The notes below the pieces were generated by a model, which had not been told where the DNA came from, searched no databases, and was given only the letters and a program-made list of their open reading frames with translations. A program made the position numbers and the translations under genes. 21,158 nucleotides of DNA from JBMNNU01 sp050942695 (lineage in GTDB: Bacteria; Chloroflexota; UBA6077). The stretch lies in assembly GCA_050942695.1 (NCBI GenBank), contig JBMNNU010000018.1, positions 1 through 21,158 on the forward strand, given 5' to 3'. The stretch's first letter is position 1; each line of letters opens with the position of its first letter. Positions 7,727-14,671 of the stretch are shown piece after piece.

Positions 7727-7981
7727 CCAGCGACTACCTGTTTTCTAACTCCAGGTCAAAGGTTCTCGACGTAAGCTGGATTGGGTGTCAAGCAAACTAC
7801 GCGCCATTGCCCTCTGGACTTTTCCAACACTGCTTTGCCTGTTTCTTGCTCTGCATCTATGATGCTCGTCTCATGATGGTGCTTCTGCGATAGGCTGATT
7901 ATCAAAACTTGATTGTTTTGATGCGGTTGATGGAAGATAGGTAGTTAGAAGAGGCGAAATCTTACAAAGAGTGGAGGTAGT
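7727..7981. promoter_or_regulatory. Divergent promoter region between antiporter and SDR
   Basis: These 255 bases separate two divergently transcribed genes, so both promoters should lie here. No clear sigma-70-like pair was found; the -10 candidates on either strand are weak. The one distinctive element is the perfect inverted repeat at 7901-7922, listed separately. No ORF or RNA gene was recognised. Confidence 0.4.
7901..7922. promoter_or_regulatory. Perfect 8-bp inverted repeat, candidate operator
   Basis: ATCAAAAC (7901-7908) and GTTTTGAT (7915-7922) are exact inverted copies separated by TTGATT. The 22-base A/T-rich dyad lies 59 bases upstream of the SDR start in the divergent spacer and has no T-run after it, so a dimeric repressor or activator site is more likely than a terminator. 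No regulator gene lies next to it. Confidence 0.45.
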
Positions 7982-8773
7982 ATGGATCTAGGGATCAAAG
8001 ACAGGGTTGCAGTAGTTGCGGCCGCTAGCAAAGGGCTGGGTAAAGCGGTGGCTATGGGGCTGGCTAGAGAGGGCGTTAAGCTGTCCATCTGCTCTCGAGG
8101 GGAGGCGGTGCTGAACGCTACGGCCGATGAGATACGGCGGGAGACCGGAGTGGATGTGCTATCGACGGTTGCCGATGTTTCCAAACCGGCGGATGTAGAA
8201 AGGCTAGTGGATGAGACGATTAAGCGATTCGGGCGGATCGACATCCTTGTAAACAACGCAGGCGGGCCGCCCAGCACTACCTTCGTCGAATCGTCCCCCG
8301 AGGACTTTCTCAACGCTCTGGAGCTGAATCTGATGAGCGCGGTCAGGCTGAGCAAAGCCGTGGTGCCCCACATGCTGCAGCAAAAATGGGGGAGAATAGT
8401 CAACATCGTCTCGTTGTCAGCCAAGCAACCTCTGGAAGGGCTGATCCTGTCGAATGTGGCTCGCCCTGGAGTCTTAGGGCTAGCTAAGAGTATGGCCAAT
8501 GAGCTGGCCAAGGACGGCATCCTGGTAAACAGCGTCTGTCCCGGCTTTACTCTCACCGACCGGGTCGTCGAGGTGACGAAGGCGAACGCTCGAAGGCTGG
8601 GGATATCCGAGGAAGAGGTTCTGAAGCGGCGAGCTGCGAAGATCCCGTTGGGGCGGGTTGGCCAGCCAGAAGAGCTGGCCAACGTAGTTGTGTTCCTAGC
8701 ATCAGAGCGAGCCAGCTTCGTCACCGGCACTGTTATCCAGGTAGATGGGGGCCAGTACTCGGCGCTCTACTGA
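7982..8773 (+). CDS. SDR-family oxidoreductase-like protein lacking catalytic Tyr/Lys
   Basis: This 263-residue cytoplasmic protein has the short-chain dehydrogenase/reductase Rossmann fold and resembles 3-oxoacyl-ACP reductases. The coenzyme loop reads AAASKGLG (residues 13-20) instead of TGxxxGxG; NNAG is at 91-94, and Ser144 fits the catalytic serine. Thirteen residues on, where YxxxK should sit, is Ser157-Asn-Val-Ala-Arg161. The family tail (PLGRVGQPEELA, VTGTVIQVDGG) is intact. A known SDR subgroup (BKR-like, cd05344 as I recall) has the same deviations, so this is probably a subgroup property and not decay. The ATG has GGAGG 4-5 bases upstream. Whether it still reduces a carbonyl is unclear; substrate is unknown. 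Confidence 0.88.
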   Translation: MDLGIKDRVAVVAAASKGLGKAVAMGLAREGVKLSICSRGEAVLNATADEIRRETGVDVLSTVADVSKPADVERLVDETIKRFGRIDILVNNAGGPPSTTFVESSPEDFLNALELNLMSAVRLSKAVVPHMLQQKWGRIVNIVSLSAKQPLEGLILSNVARPGVLGLAKSMANELAKDGILVNSVCPGFTLTDRVVEVTKANARRLGISEEEVLKRRAAKIPLGRVGQPEELANVVVFLASERASFVTGTVIQVDGGQYSALY

Positions 8774-8823
8774 AACGGGGAGGCGTGAGGACAGGGGCAC
8801 GGGGTGGCAAGGAGACGCGGGGG

Positions 8824-8866
8824 CGGACCCCACCCCCTGCCCCTCCCCTCACAGGGAGAGGGGAGA
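8824..8866 (+). repeat. C-rich dispersed repeat, copy A
   Basis: This 43-base segment, from CGGACCCCACCCC to GGGAGAGGGGAGA, recurs almost exactly in inverted orientation at 9900-9941. The two copies flank the sdhB-like gene. The sequence resembles the C-rich/GAGAGGG intergenic repeats dispersed in many environmental bacterial genomes. Confidence 0.75.
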
Positions 8867-8874
8867 TTGATACT

Positions 8875-8928
8875 CCCTCTCCCACCGCTGAGATAGGGAG
8901 TTTTTCTATCTCTCCCTATGGGAGAGGG
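8875..8928. terminator. Long two-step hairpin between SDR and sdhB
   Basis: CCCTCTCCCA (8875-8884) pairs perfectly with TGGGAGAGGG (8919-8928), and inside it GAGATAG (8890-8896) pairs with CTATCTC (8906-8912). It lies between the convergent SDR and sdhB genes, where a bidirectional terminator would be expected. Only three Ts follow on the + strand, so it may equally be a palindromic repeat element. Confidence 0.4.
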
Positions 8929-8992
8929 TTTAACTCCAGGGAGAAGGAGCTCACTGGAGAGAGATGTCTGCTCTCCCCGTCTCCCCGTCGAC

Positions 8993-9706
8993 TCACCCCC
9001 GCAGTGCGCGCTTTAGCTCAGGGACGATCTGGCCCGTAAAATCAATCTCTTTCGGACAACCCATTTTTCCAGCGGCTTCCAGGGGCCGGTCTAGGAGCCC
9101 TAGGTCGCGCGCCAGCTTTGCCCGCTCCGGCCCCAACACGTCCCTCGGGTCGAAAGCATAGCGATAAGCTTTGACTGCTGCGGCGGGGTTCAACTGCGCC
9201 CTAGGATCACCCTCTTTTACCGAATCGTCGGCCTGGCAAATGCCGCACAAGATGCATTCGCTGGATTTCACCACTTTGAGCAGATCGGACTGCTCCATCT
9301 TCCCATCGTAGTGGGGGTCCAGTACGAGCCATGGCACCACGCCGCGCAGGCTTTCCAGGAAGAGATCCATGTCCACCACGAGGTCCTTCAGCACCCTAAA
9401 GTGGGGCAGAGGTCCGATCCGGATCTCACCATTCTCCACTGCATTGGACACTAGTGTTTCGCACGCCAGCTTGGGGGTTCCATTTATCGTCACCGCGCAA
9501 GCCCCGCAGATCCCGCTGCGACACGCCCTTCGAAAGGCGATGGATGGATCGTGCTCGGCTGCCAGGTCAAGCAGTACGTCGAGCACCGTCTGGTTTTCTC
9601 TGACATTTATTGCGAAGCTCTGGGGGTAGGGTTTCTGATCGTTACTCGGGTCGTATCTGGTTATGGTGACCTTCACCTCAATCAATCTAACCGTCTCCTC
9701 TATCAT
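8993..9706 (-). CDS. sdhB: SdhB/FrdB-like iron-sulfur subunit without [3Fe-4S] ligands
   Basis: This 237-residue protein is the electron-transfer subunit of a succinate dehydrogenase/fumarate reductase-type complex. The N-terminal ferredoxin domain has Cys62, Cys67, Cys70 and Cys82 for [2Fe-2S]. The C-terminal domain keeps Cys151, Cys154, Cys157 and Cys217 (CPK), which match the four [4Fe-4S] ligands of E. coli SdhB (149, 152, 155, 216). The three [3Fe-4S] ligands (159, 206, 212 in E. coli) are replaced by Asp161, Arg207 and Gly213. The start at 9706 is chosen because an upstream in-frame ATG (9775) would add 23 residues coded by repeat DNA; its binding site is a weak AGGA inside the repeat. 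It follows sdhA after 281 bases. Family is certain; whether it reaches the quinone pool is doubtful. Confidence 0.9.
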   Translation of the reverse strand: MIEETVRLIEVKVTITRYDPSNDQKPYPQSFAINVRENQTVLDVLLDLAAEHDPSIAFRRACRSGICGACAVTINGTPKLACETLVSNAVENGEIRIGPLPHFRVLKDLVVDMDLFLESLRGVVPWLVLDPHYDGKMEQSDLLKVVKSSECILCGICQADDSVKEGDPRAQLNPAAAVKAYRYAFDPRDVLGPERAKLARDLGLLDRPLEAAGKMGCPKEIDFTGQIVPELKRALRG

Positions 9707-9711
9707 AGTGC

Positions 9712-9760
9712 TGAGTCCTGAGTCCTGAGTCCTGTTCAGGGTTCTGAGTTCTGGGTGCTG
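9712..9760 (-). repeat. 49-bp heptad repeat tract upstream of sdhB
   Basis: On the minus strand seven 7-base units run from 9760 to 9712: four CAGAACC-like units and then three exact GGACTCA units, ending 5 bases before the sdhB ATG. It is the counterpart of the tract at 3477-3525 before transketolase, with the same unit order and the same orientation relative to the gene. Its last units supply the only AGGA available as a ribosome binding site. Confidence 0.78.
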
Positions 9761-9769
9761 AGTACCATC

Positions 9770-9987
9770 TCCCACAATAGTGGGGGAGGCGTGACGCGGG
9801 TGAGCACAGCGTCACGGGTGAGGGGGCTCTTGGTTGGCAGTAATCTCCCCCTCACCCCGACCCTCTCCCTCAGAGAGAGGGAGCATTTCTATCTCTCCCT
9901 CTCCCCTCTCCCTGTGGGGGAGGGGCAGGGGGTGGGGTCCGTCCCCCGTCCCCCCTCTCCGCGTCACAGTCTCCGCGTCCCCATATC
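9770..9987. repeat. Repeat-filled spacer between sdhA and sdhB, including C-rich copy B
   Basis: The spacer between the two subunit genes is made almost wholly of repeats. CCCTCACCCC/CCCTCTCCCT-type sequence runs from about 9848, the inverted copy of the 8824-8866 element lies at 9900-9941, and on the minus strand GACGCGG units recur in 7/14-base phase at about 9943-9976. No membrane-anchor gene (sdhC/sdhD) is hidden here: all frames are short and repeat-coded. Confidence 0.7.
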
Positions 9988-11658
9988 TCAGTAGCCTCGT
10001 GCTGCAGGCGGGTATTTGGTAATGGTTACAGGGCCGTTGGTGAGCACTGGCCCATCTGGGGCCCAGGTCGCAAATGTATGGACCAGCCAATTGACGTCAT
10101 CCCGGGTAGGGTAATCCGTTCGATAGTGAGCTCCCCGGCTTTCGGTACGACGCAGCGCCCCTTTGGTTATTACCTCGCAAAGATCCAACAGGAAGCCCAG
10201 CTCCAGATGCTCTGCGAACTCATAGTTGTAGGCGAGAGGTTTTGGATCCAATCGGATCTGCGGATAGGACTCTTTGAGCTCCATCAGCTCGCCGACGGCC
10301 TCCTGCAGCTCACCCCCTTCACGGAATACTCCCACTTTATCGGTCATGATATCTCGTAGCTTTCTACTGAACAGGGATGGATTGTCGCCATTCCTGCCGG
10401 TCATGATGGATTCGATCCGGGTTTGAACACGCTTCAGGGCAGAGTCGTCGACCTTTGGATAGTCGGTATCCTGGGCGATTTCGATAGCTCTCTGTCCCGC
10501 TCTTTTCCCGAACACTACCGTCTCCAAGAGAGAGTTTCCGCCCAAGCGGTTCGCGCCCTGCACGCTTACGTTGGAGCACTCTCCCGCCACCAGCAGATTT
10601 TGGATGTTGGTCTCTCCCCAGACGCTGCAGCGTATGCCGCCCATACTGTAGTGCTGGCCCGGCTGTACCGGAATCGGCTCGCGTACAGCGTCGACGCCGT
10701 TGTAGCGAAGGGCCAACTCATGGACCTGAGGGAGCCGCTCACGGATCACCTCTTCGCCAAGGTGCCGCAGATCCAGTAATACATACTCGTTTTCGAATCC
10801 TCGCCCCTGCTTGATCTCCGTCATGATGCAGCGGGAAACCATATCCCTCGGCGCTAGCTCCATGAATTTCGGGGCGTAGCGGGCCATGAAGCGCTCGCCC
10901 TTGTTGTTGATAAGGTAACCGCCCTCACCCCTAGCTGCCTCGGAGATCAGTATATTGGTTCCATAGAGGGTAGTAGGGTGGAACTGAACGAACTCCATGT
11001 CCGAAAGAATGGCGCCGTTGCGGTATGCCACGGCCATCCCGTCGCCGGTGTTGATGATGCCGTTGGTGGTCTTTCGGAACGATCGACCGTAGCCGCCCGT
11101 GGCGAGAATCACGGCTTTAGCGCGGAACTGCTCCAGCCTGCCTGTCTGGAAGTCCAGTGCAACCACCCCCTGGCAGCGGCCATCCTCTACTATCAAATCT
11201 ATTAGATACCATTCGGAATAAACCTTGATGTTTTGTCTCAAAGCCTGCTCGAAGAGGGTATGAAGCATTGCATGGCCGGTGAGGTCGGCTGCGAAGCAGG
11301 CACGCGGGAAACCGGCACCTCCCAGGGAGCGTTGGGCGATCTTGCCGTCGGGTCTACGATCGAAGAGTATGCCCCATCGCTCGAACTCATAGATCGCAGC
11401 CGGTGCTTCAGATACCAGCACTTCGATGGCATCCTGATCACCCAGGTAATCCGTTCCCTTAACCGTGTCGAAGACGTGGTTGTCGATGCTGTCGTCTTCG
11501 CCGATGGGGGCATTAATACCACCCTGAGCGCCGCCGCTATGAGACCTGGTGGGGTAAACCTTGGAAATCACCGCTACCTGCGCCTTTGAGCTTGTCTCTA
11601 CGGCGGCCCGAAGTCCTGCCAGCCCGGCGCCCACGATCACGATATCGAACGTTTGCAT
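9988..11658 (-). CDS. sdhA: SdhA/FrdA flavoprotein subunit
   Basis: This 556-residue protein is the FAD-binding catalytic subunit that interconverts succinate and fumarate. Seen: GAGLAGLRAA at 10-19 for FAD; His40 in TRSHSGGAQGG, the covalent FAD attachment position in the family; FHPTT with His227; EAARGEGG with Glu240 and Arg243; QHYSMGG with His336; and GANRLGGNSL with Arg371. These match the substrate-binding and proton-shuttle residues of E. coli FrdA, so the active site looks complete. The ATG at 11656-11658 has AGGAG 6 bases upstream; an ATG at 11682 has none. It starts 68 bases after the PrpD-family gene and precedes sdhB. Direction in the cell (oxidation or reduction) cannot be told from sequence. 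Confidence 0.93.
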   Translation of the reverse strand: MQTFDIVIVGAGLAGLRAAVETSSKAQVAVISKVYPTRSHSGGAQGGINAPIGEDDSIDNHVFDTVKGTDYLGDQDAIEVLVSEAPAAIYEFERWGILFDRRPDGKIAQRSLGGAGFPRACFAADLTGHAMLHTLFEQALRQNIKVYSEWYLIDLIVEDGRCQGVVALDFQTGRLEQFRAKAVILATGGYGRSFRKTTNGIINTGDGMAVAYRNGAILSDMEFVQFHPTTLYGTNILISEAARGEGGYLINNKGERFMARYAPKFMELAPRDMVSRCIMTEIKQGRGFENEYVLLDLRHLGEEVIRERLPQVHELALRYNGVDAVREPIPVQPGQHYSMGGIRCSVWGETNIQNLLVAGECSNVSVQGANRLGGNSLLETVVFGKRAGQRAIEIAQDTDYPKVDDSALKRVQTRIESIMTGRNGDNPSLFSRKLRDIMTDKVGVFREGGELQEAVGELMELKESYPQIRLDPKPLAYNYEFAEHLELGFLLDLCEVITKGALRRTESRGAHYRTDYPTRDDVNWLVHTFATWAPDGPVLTNGPVTITKYPPAARGY

Positions 11659-11726
11659 AAGCCACTCCTGCTTTTTGGGCATCTTTGCCCAAGCTGTTGA
11701 TGATGGATGGACCCATAACCGATTGA

Positions 11727-13127
11727 TTATACGAAAAGTACTCGAACACCGTCGGCGAGATCAAGGTTAGCTACGGCCTGGATGAGGCTCTCGGCTTTCG
11801 CCTGATAGAGGGTGCCTACAACCATGGAGCGGAACTTACCCTGAAGCTCTTCGAGACTCAGAGGGTTCTCCGGGTCTCCTTTCGGCGATGCTGTGAACGC
11901 TTTGATTTTTTCACCGGAAATGGGTGTGATAGTCACTCTGCAAGGCCACTCCTCGGGGTATCGCCTCTGGATCTCTGGATCGATTCGTAGCTTAATTTTC
12001 GCCATCAGTCTGCGGATGGTGGGGTCTGATCGCATGTTGGCGTCGAAATCCGACAGCGACAGCCTACCAAGGGTGAAGGCTGCGCTCAAGCAGTACTGGG
12101 TGGAGAATTTAGCCGCGAACTCGTGGGTTGGGTTGTCGTTATCTGTGAGATCGATAGCAGCCTGGTATGTATCTACGTCGATCCTCTCCACCTGGTCAGG
12201 CGATAAGCCACTTCTCTTGCGTAATTCAAGAGCTAGGTCGATAGGAGCGTGGGTGTGCCGGCAAGATGGGAACGGCTTGATAACACACTCGGAGATCTTG
12301 TATCTCTCCATGTTTGGAGCCAGCCCCGCAGTGACCAGGTGGGGTTTGGGGTCGTTAGAAGTGGCCGCGTACAGCCCCCGTTTACCCTCTAGGATAAATC
12401 GCGTGCCTGTGAAGTCCCGAGCGGCCAGTTCGGCGGCAAGCACGCCAGAGGATGCAGCGTGGCCGGCGTGGAGGTGTTTCGCCATCGCACCGTCTTCGTT
12501 GAACTGCCACAACCCAGAAGATAGGGAACCTGCATTACCTAACGCCCAAGCCATCTGTTGACTTGAGAGACCCAGCAACCAACCTGCCGCTGCAGTAGCT
12601 CCGAAGGTCCCGCAGGTAGATGTATTATGCCAGTAGTAATAATGGCTGTTGCCAACAGACTCCCCGATGCGGATCACTGTCTCATAGCCGAGCGCGATAG
12701 CAGTGAGGAAATCGATACCGCTGCACCCTACCCTCTCCGCCACTGCCAGAGCCGCCGGTATTACCACCACGCCGGGATGGAGCGCGGCCCCTCGATGGAC
12801 ATCGTCGGTCTCGGTGATGTGTGAGAGGGCGCCGTTAGCGAAGGATGCGGATTGCGTGTTGCTTCGCTCCCCTGATCCGATGACAGTGGAGTGAATGCCT
12901 TTCTGCTCAGCAGCGTGGGAGATGATAATCGCCCCCTGTTTGGTTTTTGTGCCAGCGATAGCTGAGCCCAACCAGTCGAGCAGGAAGTACTTGCTGTCCT
13001 CGATAACCTTTCGAGGGATATCACGACTGCGGGTGGACACCAGGAACTCGGCCAACTGCTCGGTTAACGAGAGCGATTCGCCCGTTGAGAGCTTGGACGA
13101 TGAAGAGAGGTTTTTCTCATCCGCCAT
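11727..13127 (-). CDS. MmgE/PrpD family protein
   Basis: This 466-residue cytoplasmic protein belongs to the MmgE/PrpD family, which includes 2-methylcitrate dehydratase, cis-aconitate decarboxylase and related enzymes acting on small di- and tricarboxylates. Family landmarks are present: ETDDVH (106-111) with HPG (117-119), YWHNTSTCGTFGA around His167, DGAMAKHLHAGHAA (212-225) with Lys217, and KPFPSCRHTH (284-293). The length is normal for the family. The ATG at 13125-13127 has GGAGG 6 bases upstream. It is first in an apparent operon with sdhA and sdhB, so its product or substrate may feed that complex; this is inference. No citrate synthase or lyase genes (prpC, prpB) are nearby, so a methylcitrate cycle is not supported here. 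Confidence 0.88.
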   Translation of the reverse strand: MADEKNLSSSSKLSTGESLSLTEQLAEFLVSTRSRDIPRKVIEDSKYFLLDWLGSAIAGTKTKQGAIIISHAAEQKGIHSTVIGSGERSNTQSASFANGALSHITETDDVHRGAALHPGVVVIPAALAVAERVGCSGIDFLTAIALGYETVIRIGESVGNSHYYYWHNTSTCGTFGATAAAGWLLGLSSQQMAWALGNAGSLSSGLWQFNEDGAMAKHLHAGHAASSGVLAAELAARDFTGTRFILEGKRGLYAATSNDPKPHLVTAGLAPNMERYKISECVIKPFPSCRHTHAPIDLALELRKRSGLSPDQVERIDVDTYQAAIDLTDNDNPTHEFAAKFSTQYCLSAAFTLGRLSLSDFDANMRSDPTIRRLMAKIKLRIDPEIQRRYPEEWPCRVTITPISGEKIKAFTASPKGDPENPLSLEELQGKFRSMVVGTLYQAKAESLIQAVANLDLADGVRVLFV

Positions 13128-13150
13128 TGTAGACCTCCATACATGGAACC

Positions 13151-13172
13151 GGGCTGGCCACCGTGCCAGCCC
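13151..13172. repeat. Palindromic repeat, copy 1
   Basis: GGGCTGGC (13151-13158) and GCCAGCCC (13165-13172) pair perfectly around CACCGT. On the minus strand it is preceded by TGTAG and lies about 23 bases upstream of the PrpD-family start codon, close to its ribosome binding site. Confidence 0.6.
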
Positions 13173-13229
13173 CTACACTGTAGAAGCAGGAGTGCAGAAC
13201 CGCCTCCCCCTACATCGATGGTGTTAAGA

Positions 13230-13245
13230 CCGGCCGCCGCGCCGG
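13230..13245. repeat. Palindromic repeat, copy 2
   Basis: CCGGC (13230-13234) and GCCGG (13241-13245) pair around CGCCGC. Its minus-strand context (TGTAG, then a GGGGCCGGC...GGCCGG core) matches that of the palindrome at 13151-13172, so the two look like diverged copies of one element about 75 bases apart. Confidence 0.5.
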
Positions 13246-13341
13246 CCCCGATCTACATAACAGTGTTGTTTGGGCCTTTTGATGCAGCCATTCTACTATA
13301 GCTCTTTGGATCGCGAAATGGCGCAAAAGGCATAAGATTAT

Positions 13342-13377
13342 CAGAGCCTGTGGGGGAGACATCCCCCACAGGCTCTG
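13342..13377. terminator. Perfect 16-bp hairpin downstream of fbp
   Basis: CAGAGCCTGTGGGGGA (13342-13357) pairs exactly with 13362-13377 around the 4-base loop GACA. It lies 28 bases past the fbp stop codon on the minus strand, where a terminator belongs. No T-run follows on either strand, so termination would have to be atypical; 3'-end protection of the mRNA is the alternative. Confidence 0.55.
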
Positions 13378-13405
13378 AGGTATCGTTGGGGAACGACGAA
13401 AAGTT

Positions 13406-14506
13406 TTAGTTGAAGGGGATAAAGCGCTCCTTCAGCCGTTTCATCACGTCGGGCATGGTGGTGTACTCCATCTCATCTAGGTGGAGTCGCTGAGGCTCGA
13501 AGGGGCCAAGCGATCGCATATAATTAGCGATTTTGTTGGCTTTGCGTCGGGCTTCATCGTAAGCGACGTCGGCGAAGAAATCTTGAGGACCAATCAGCTT
13601 GCCGCCTGAGAGTTGGAAGCCGAGTGCCATCACCCTGGGAGGTCCATCGAACCTAGTAGGTGCGCAATTATTCATTCCTACCGGCATCAACGGGCCACAG
13701 TGCGAGCCGCGCATCCACCCGGATACCAGATGGGGATTGGCAAAGGGTTCCAGCACCTCGCCTACCGCCGGCATACCGCTCTGGCATCGAACGATCAGCA
13801 CCGGATCATCTTTACCGATATAGCGGCCTGCCATCAGGTTCAAGCGCTGTGTTGATGATGTGGCCGCTATCTCGTTGAGTGTCTTAGAGAAGACGTTTTT
13901 GATACAGAAGCGGCCTGGTGCACCTATGAAAACCAACAGATCGTACATCTCCTCCGGGCAGGAGAATGTGACCATTTTGTTCTCTATAAGATCCAGCACG
14001 TCGAACCGGAATCCGGCGTGCATCTTGGGGTCGATCACCAAACCCGCAGTGTTGAAGGGGTCCGCGAACATCTTGAACTGCGGGTAGTTCCAGGCGCCGG
14101 GCTCAGTCTTGTCGGCCATGAAGACTATTACCGGCTCGCTTCCCCGCTCTACGAACTCCATCTCCGCGCAGCCGGGGCCTAGCCCCTTGATGTTACCGGA
14201 AAACGCATCGGCCAACAGGTCCTGGCCGGCGCCATACAGCTTCAACTCCTTAGCAACACCGGTGCATGCCACAAAGGTATCCCAGGCTAGTTGATGGATC
14301 TCTTTGCAGTCGGTACCTCGCTCGTGGGTCATTATGAGATTGATGTCATCGCCTACGTGGGTGATATGGTAGTCAATGAGCAGGTTGCGATTGTCAACCC
14401 GCGAAAGAGTATCCTCCGCCCGCTCCAACAGCTTTTGGTGAACCGATGAGTGCCCAACGAACCCACCGACGTCTGCTTTGATAACGGTAAGGGTGACCTT
14501 CTCCAT
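13406..14506 (-). CDS. fbp: Class V fructose-1,6-bisphosphate aldolase/phosphatase
   Basis: This 366-residue cytoplasmic enzyme matches the archaeal-type FBP aldolase/phosphatase, which condenses triose phosphates to fructose-1,6-bisphosphate and then hydrolyses it to fructose-6-phosphate, giving one-way gluconeogenesis. Motifs in order: ADVGGFVGHSSVH (11-23), VGDDINLIMTH (51-61), YGAGQDLLADAFSGN (91-105), ADKTEPGAWN (131-140), DPFNTAGLVIDP (149-160) and YIGKDDP (229-235). Tyr229 and Lys232 fall exactly at the positions reported for the Schiff-base loop of the archaeal enzyme, so aldolase activity should be kept. The ATG at 14504-14506 is chosen because AAGGA lies 6-7 bases upstream and family proteins start at this point; the frame is open further upstream without a binding site. 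Length is normal. The gene is monocistronic, with a long leader. Confidence 0.95.
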   Translation of the reverse strand: MEKVTLTVIKADVGGFVGHSSVHQKLLERAEDTLSRVDNRNLLIDYHITHVGDDINLIMTHERGTDCKEIHQLAWDTFVACTGVAKELKLYGAGQDLLADAFSGNIKGLGPGCAEMEFVERGSEPVIVFMADKTEPGAWNYPQFKMFADPFNTAGLVIDPKMHAGFRFDVLDLIENKMVTFSCPEEMYDLLVFIGAPGRFCIKNVFSKTLNEIAATSSTQRLNLMAGRYIGKDDPVLIVRCQSGMPAVGEVLEPFANPHLVSGWMRGSHCGPLMPVGMNNCAPTRFDGPPRVMALGFQLSGGKLIGPQDFFADVAYDEARRKANKIANYMRSLGPFEPQRLHLDEMEYTTMPDVMKRLKERFIPFN

Positions 14507-14573
14507 TGATGATCCTTTCTGCTCGCCTTTTCGCAATGACGCAGTCAGCCACGGCTTCAAAAGCCGCAACACA

Positions 14574-14671
14574 GGCAGGTATGTTTCATCAAAGCGCGAC
14601 GGGGTTTGTTATGCGGGATACCACTATTGGCGATGCCTCTACCTGCCCACTTCGATTGTGCCCACAGGCAG
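14574..14671 (-). promoter_or_regulatory. Possible alternative hairpins in the fbp leader
   Basis: On the minus strand CTGCCTG (14671-14665) can pair with the following GGCAG, while that same segment, GGCAGGTA (14647-14640 when read on the minus strand), pairs perfectly over 8 bases with TACCTGCC (14581-14574). The two foldings exclude each other, as in attenuators. No known riboswitch core was recognised, and the loops are long, so this is only suggestive. Confidence 0.2.

Larger units (their letters stand above)
13128..13341. promoter_or_regulatory. Upstream region of the prpD-sdhA-sdhB group
   Basis: This spacer must hold the promoter of the minus-strand group. A -10-like TATAGT lies at 13295-13300 on the minus strand, but with no good -35. 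Two palindromic repeats lie between it and the start codon (listed separately). No ORF was recognised. Confidence 0.3.

Noticed and set aside
7945..8730. Long minus-strand ORF (261 codons) opposite the SDR gene
   Set aside because: It is a Ser/Thr-rich shadow frame of the SDR gene, which has clear family motifs and a strong ribosome binding site.
9707..9775. Upstream ATG start for sdhB (23 extra residues)
   Set aside because: The extra codons are translated heptad repeat and unlike any SdhB N-terminus; the family-like sequence begins after the ATG at 9706.
11659..11682. Upstream ATG start for sdhA
   Set aside because: It lacks a ribosome binding site, whereas the ATG at 11658 has AGGAG at ideal spacing and begins at the normal family position.
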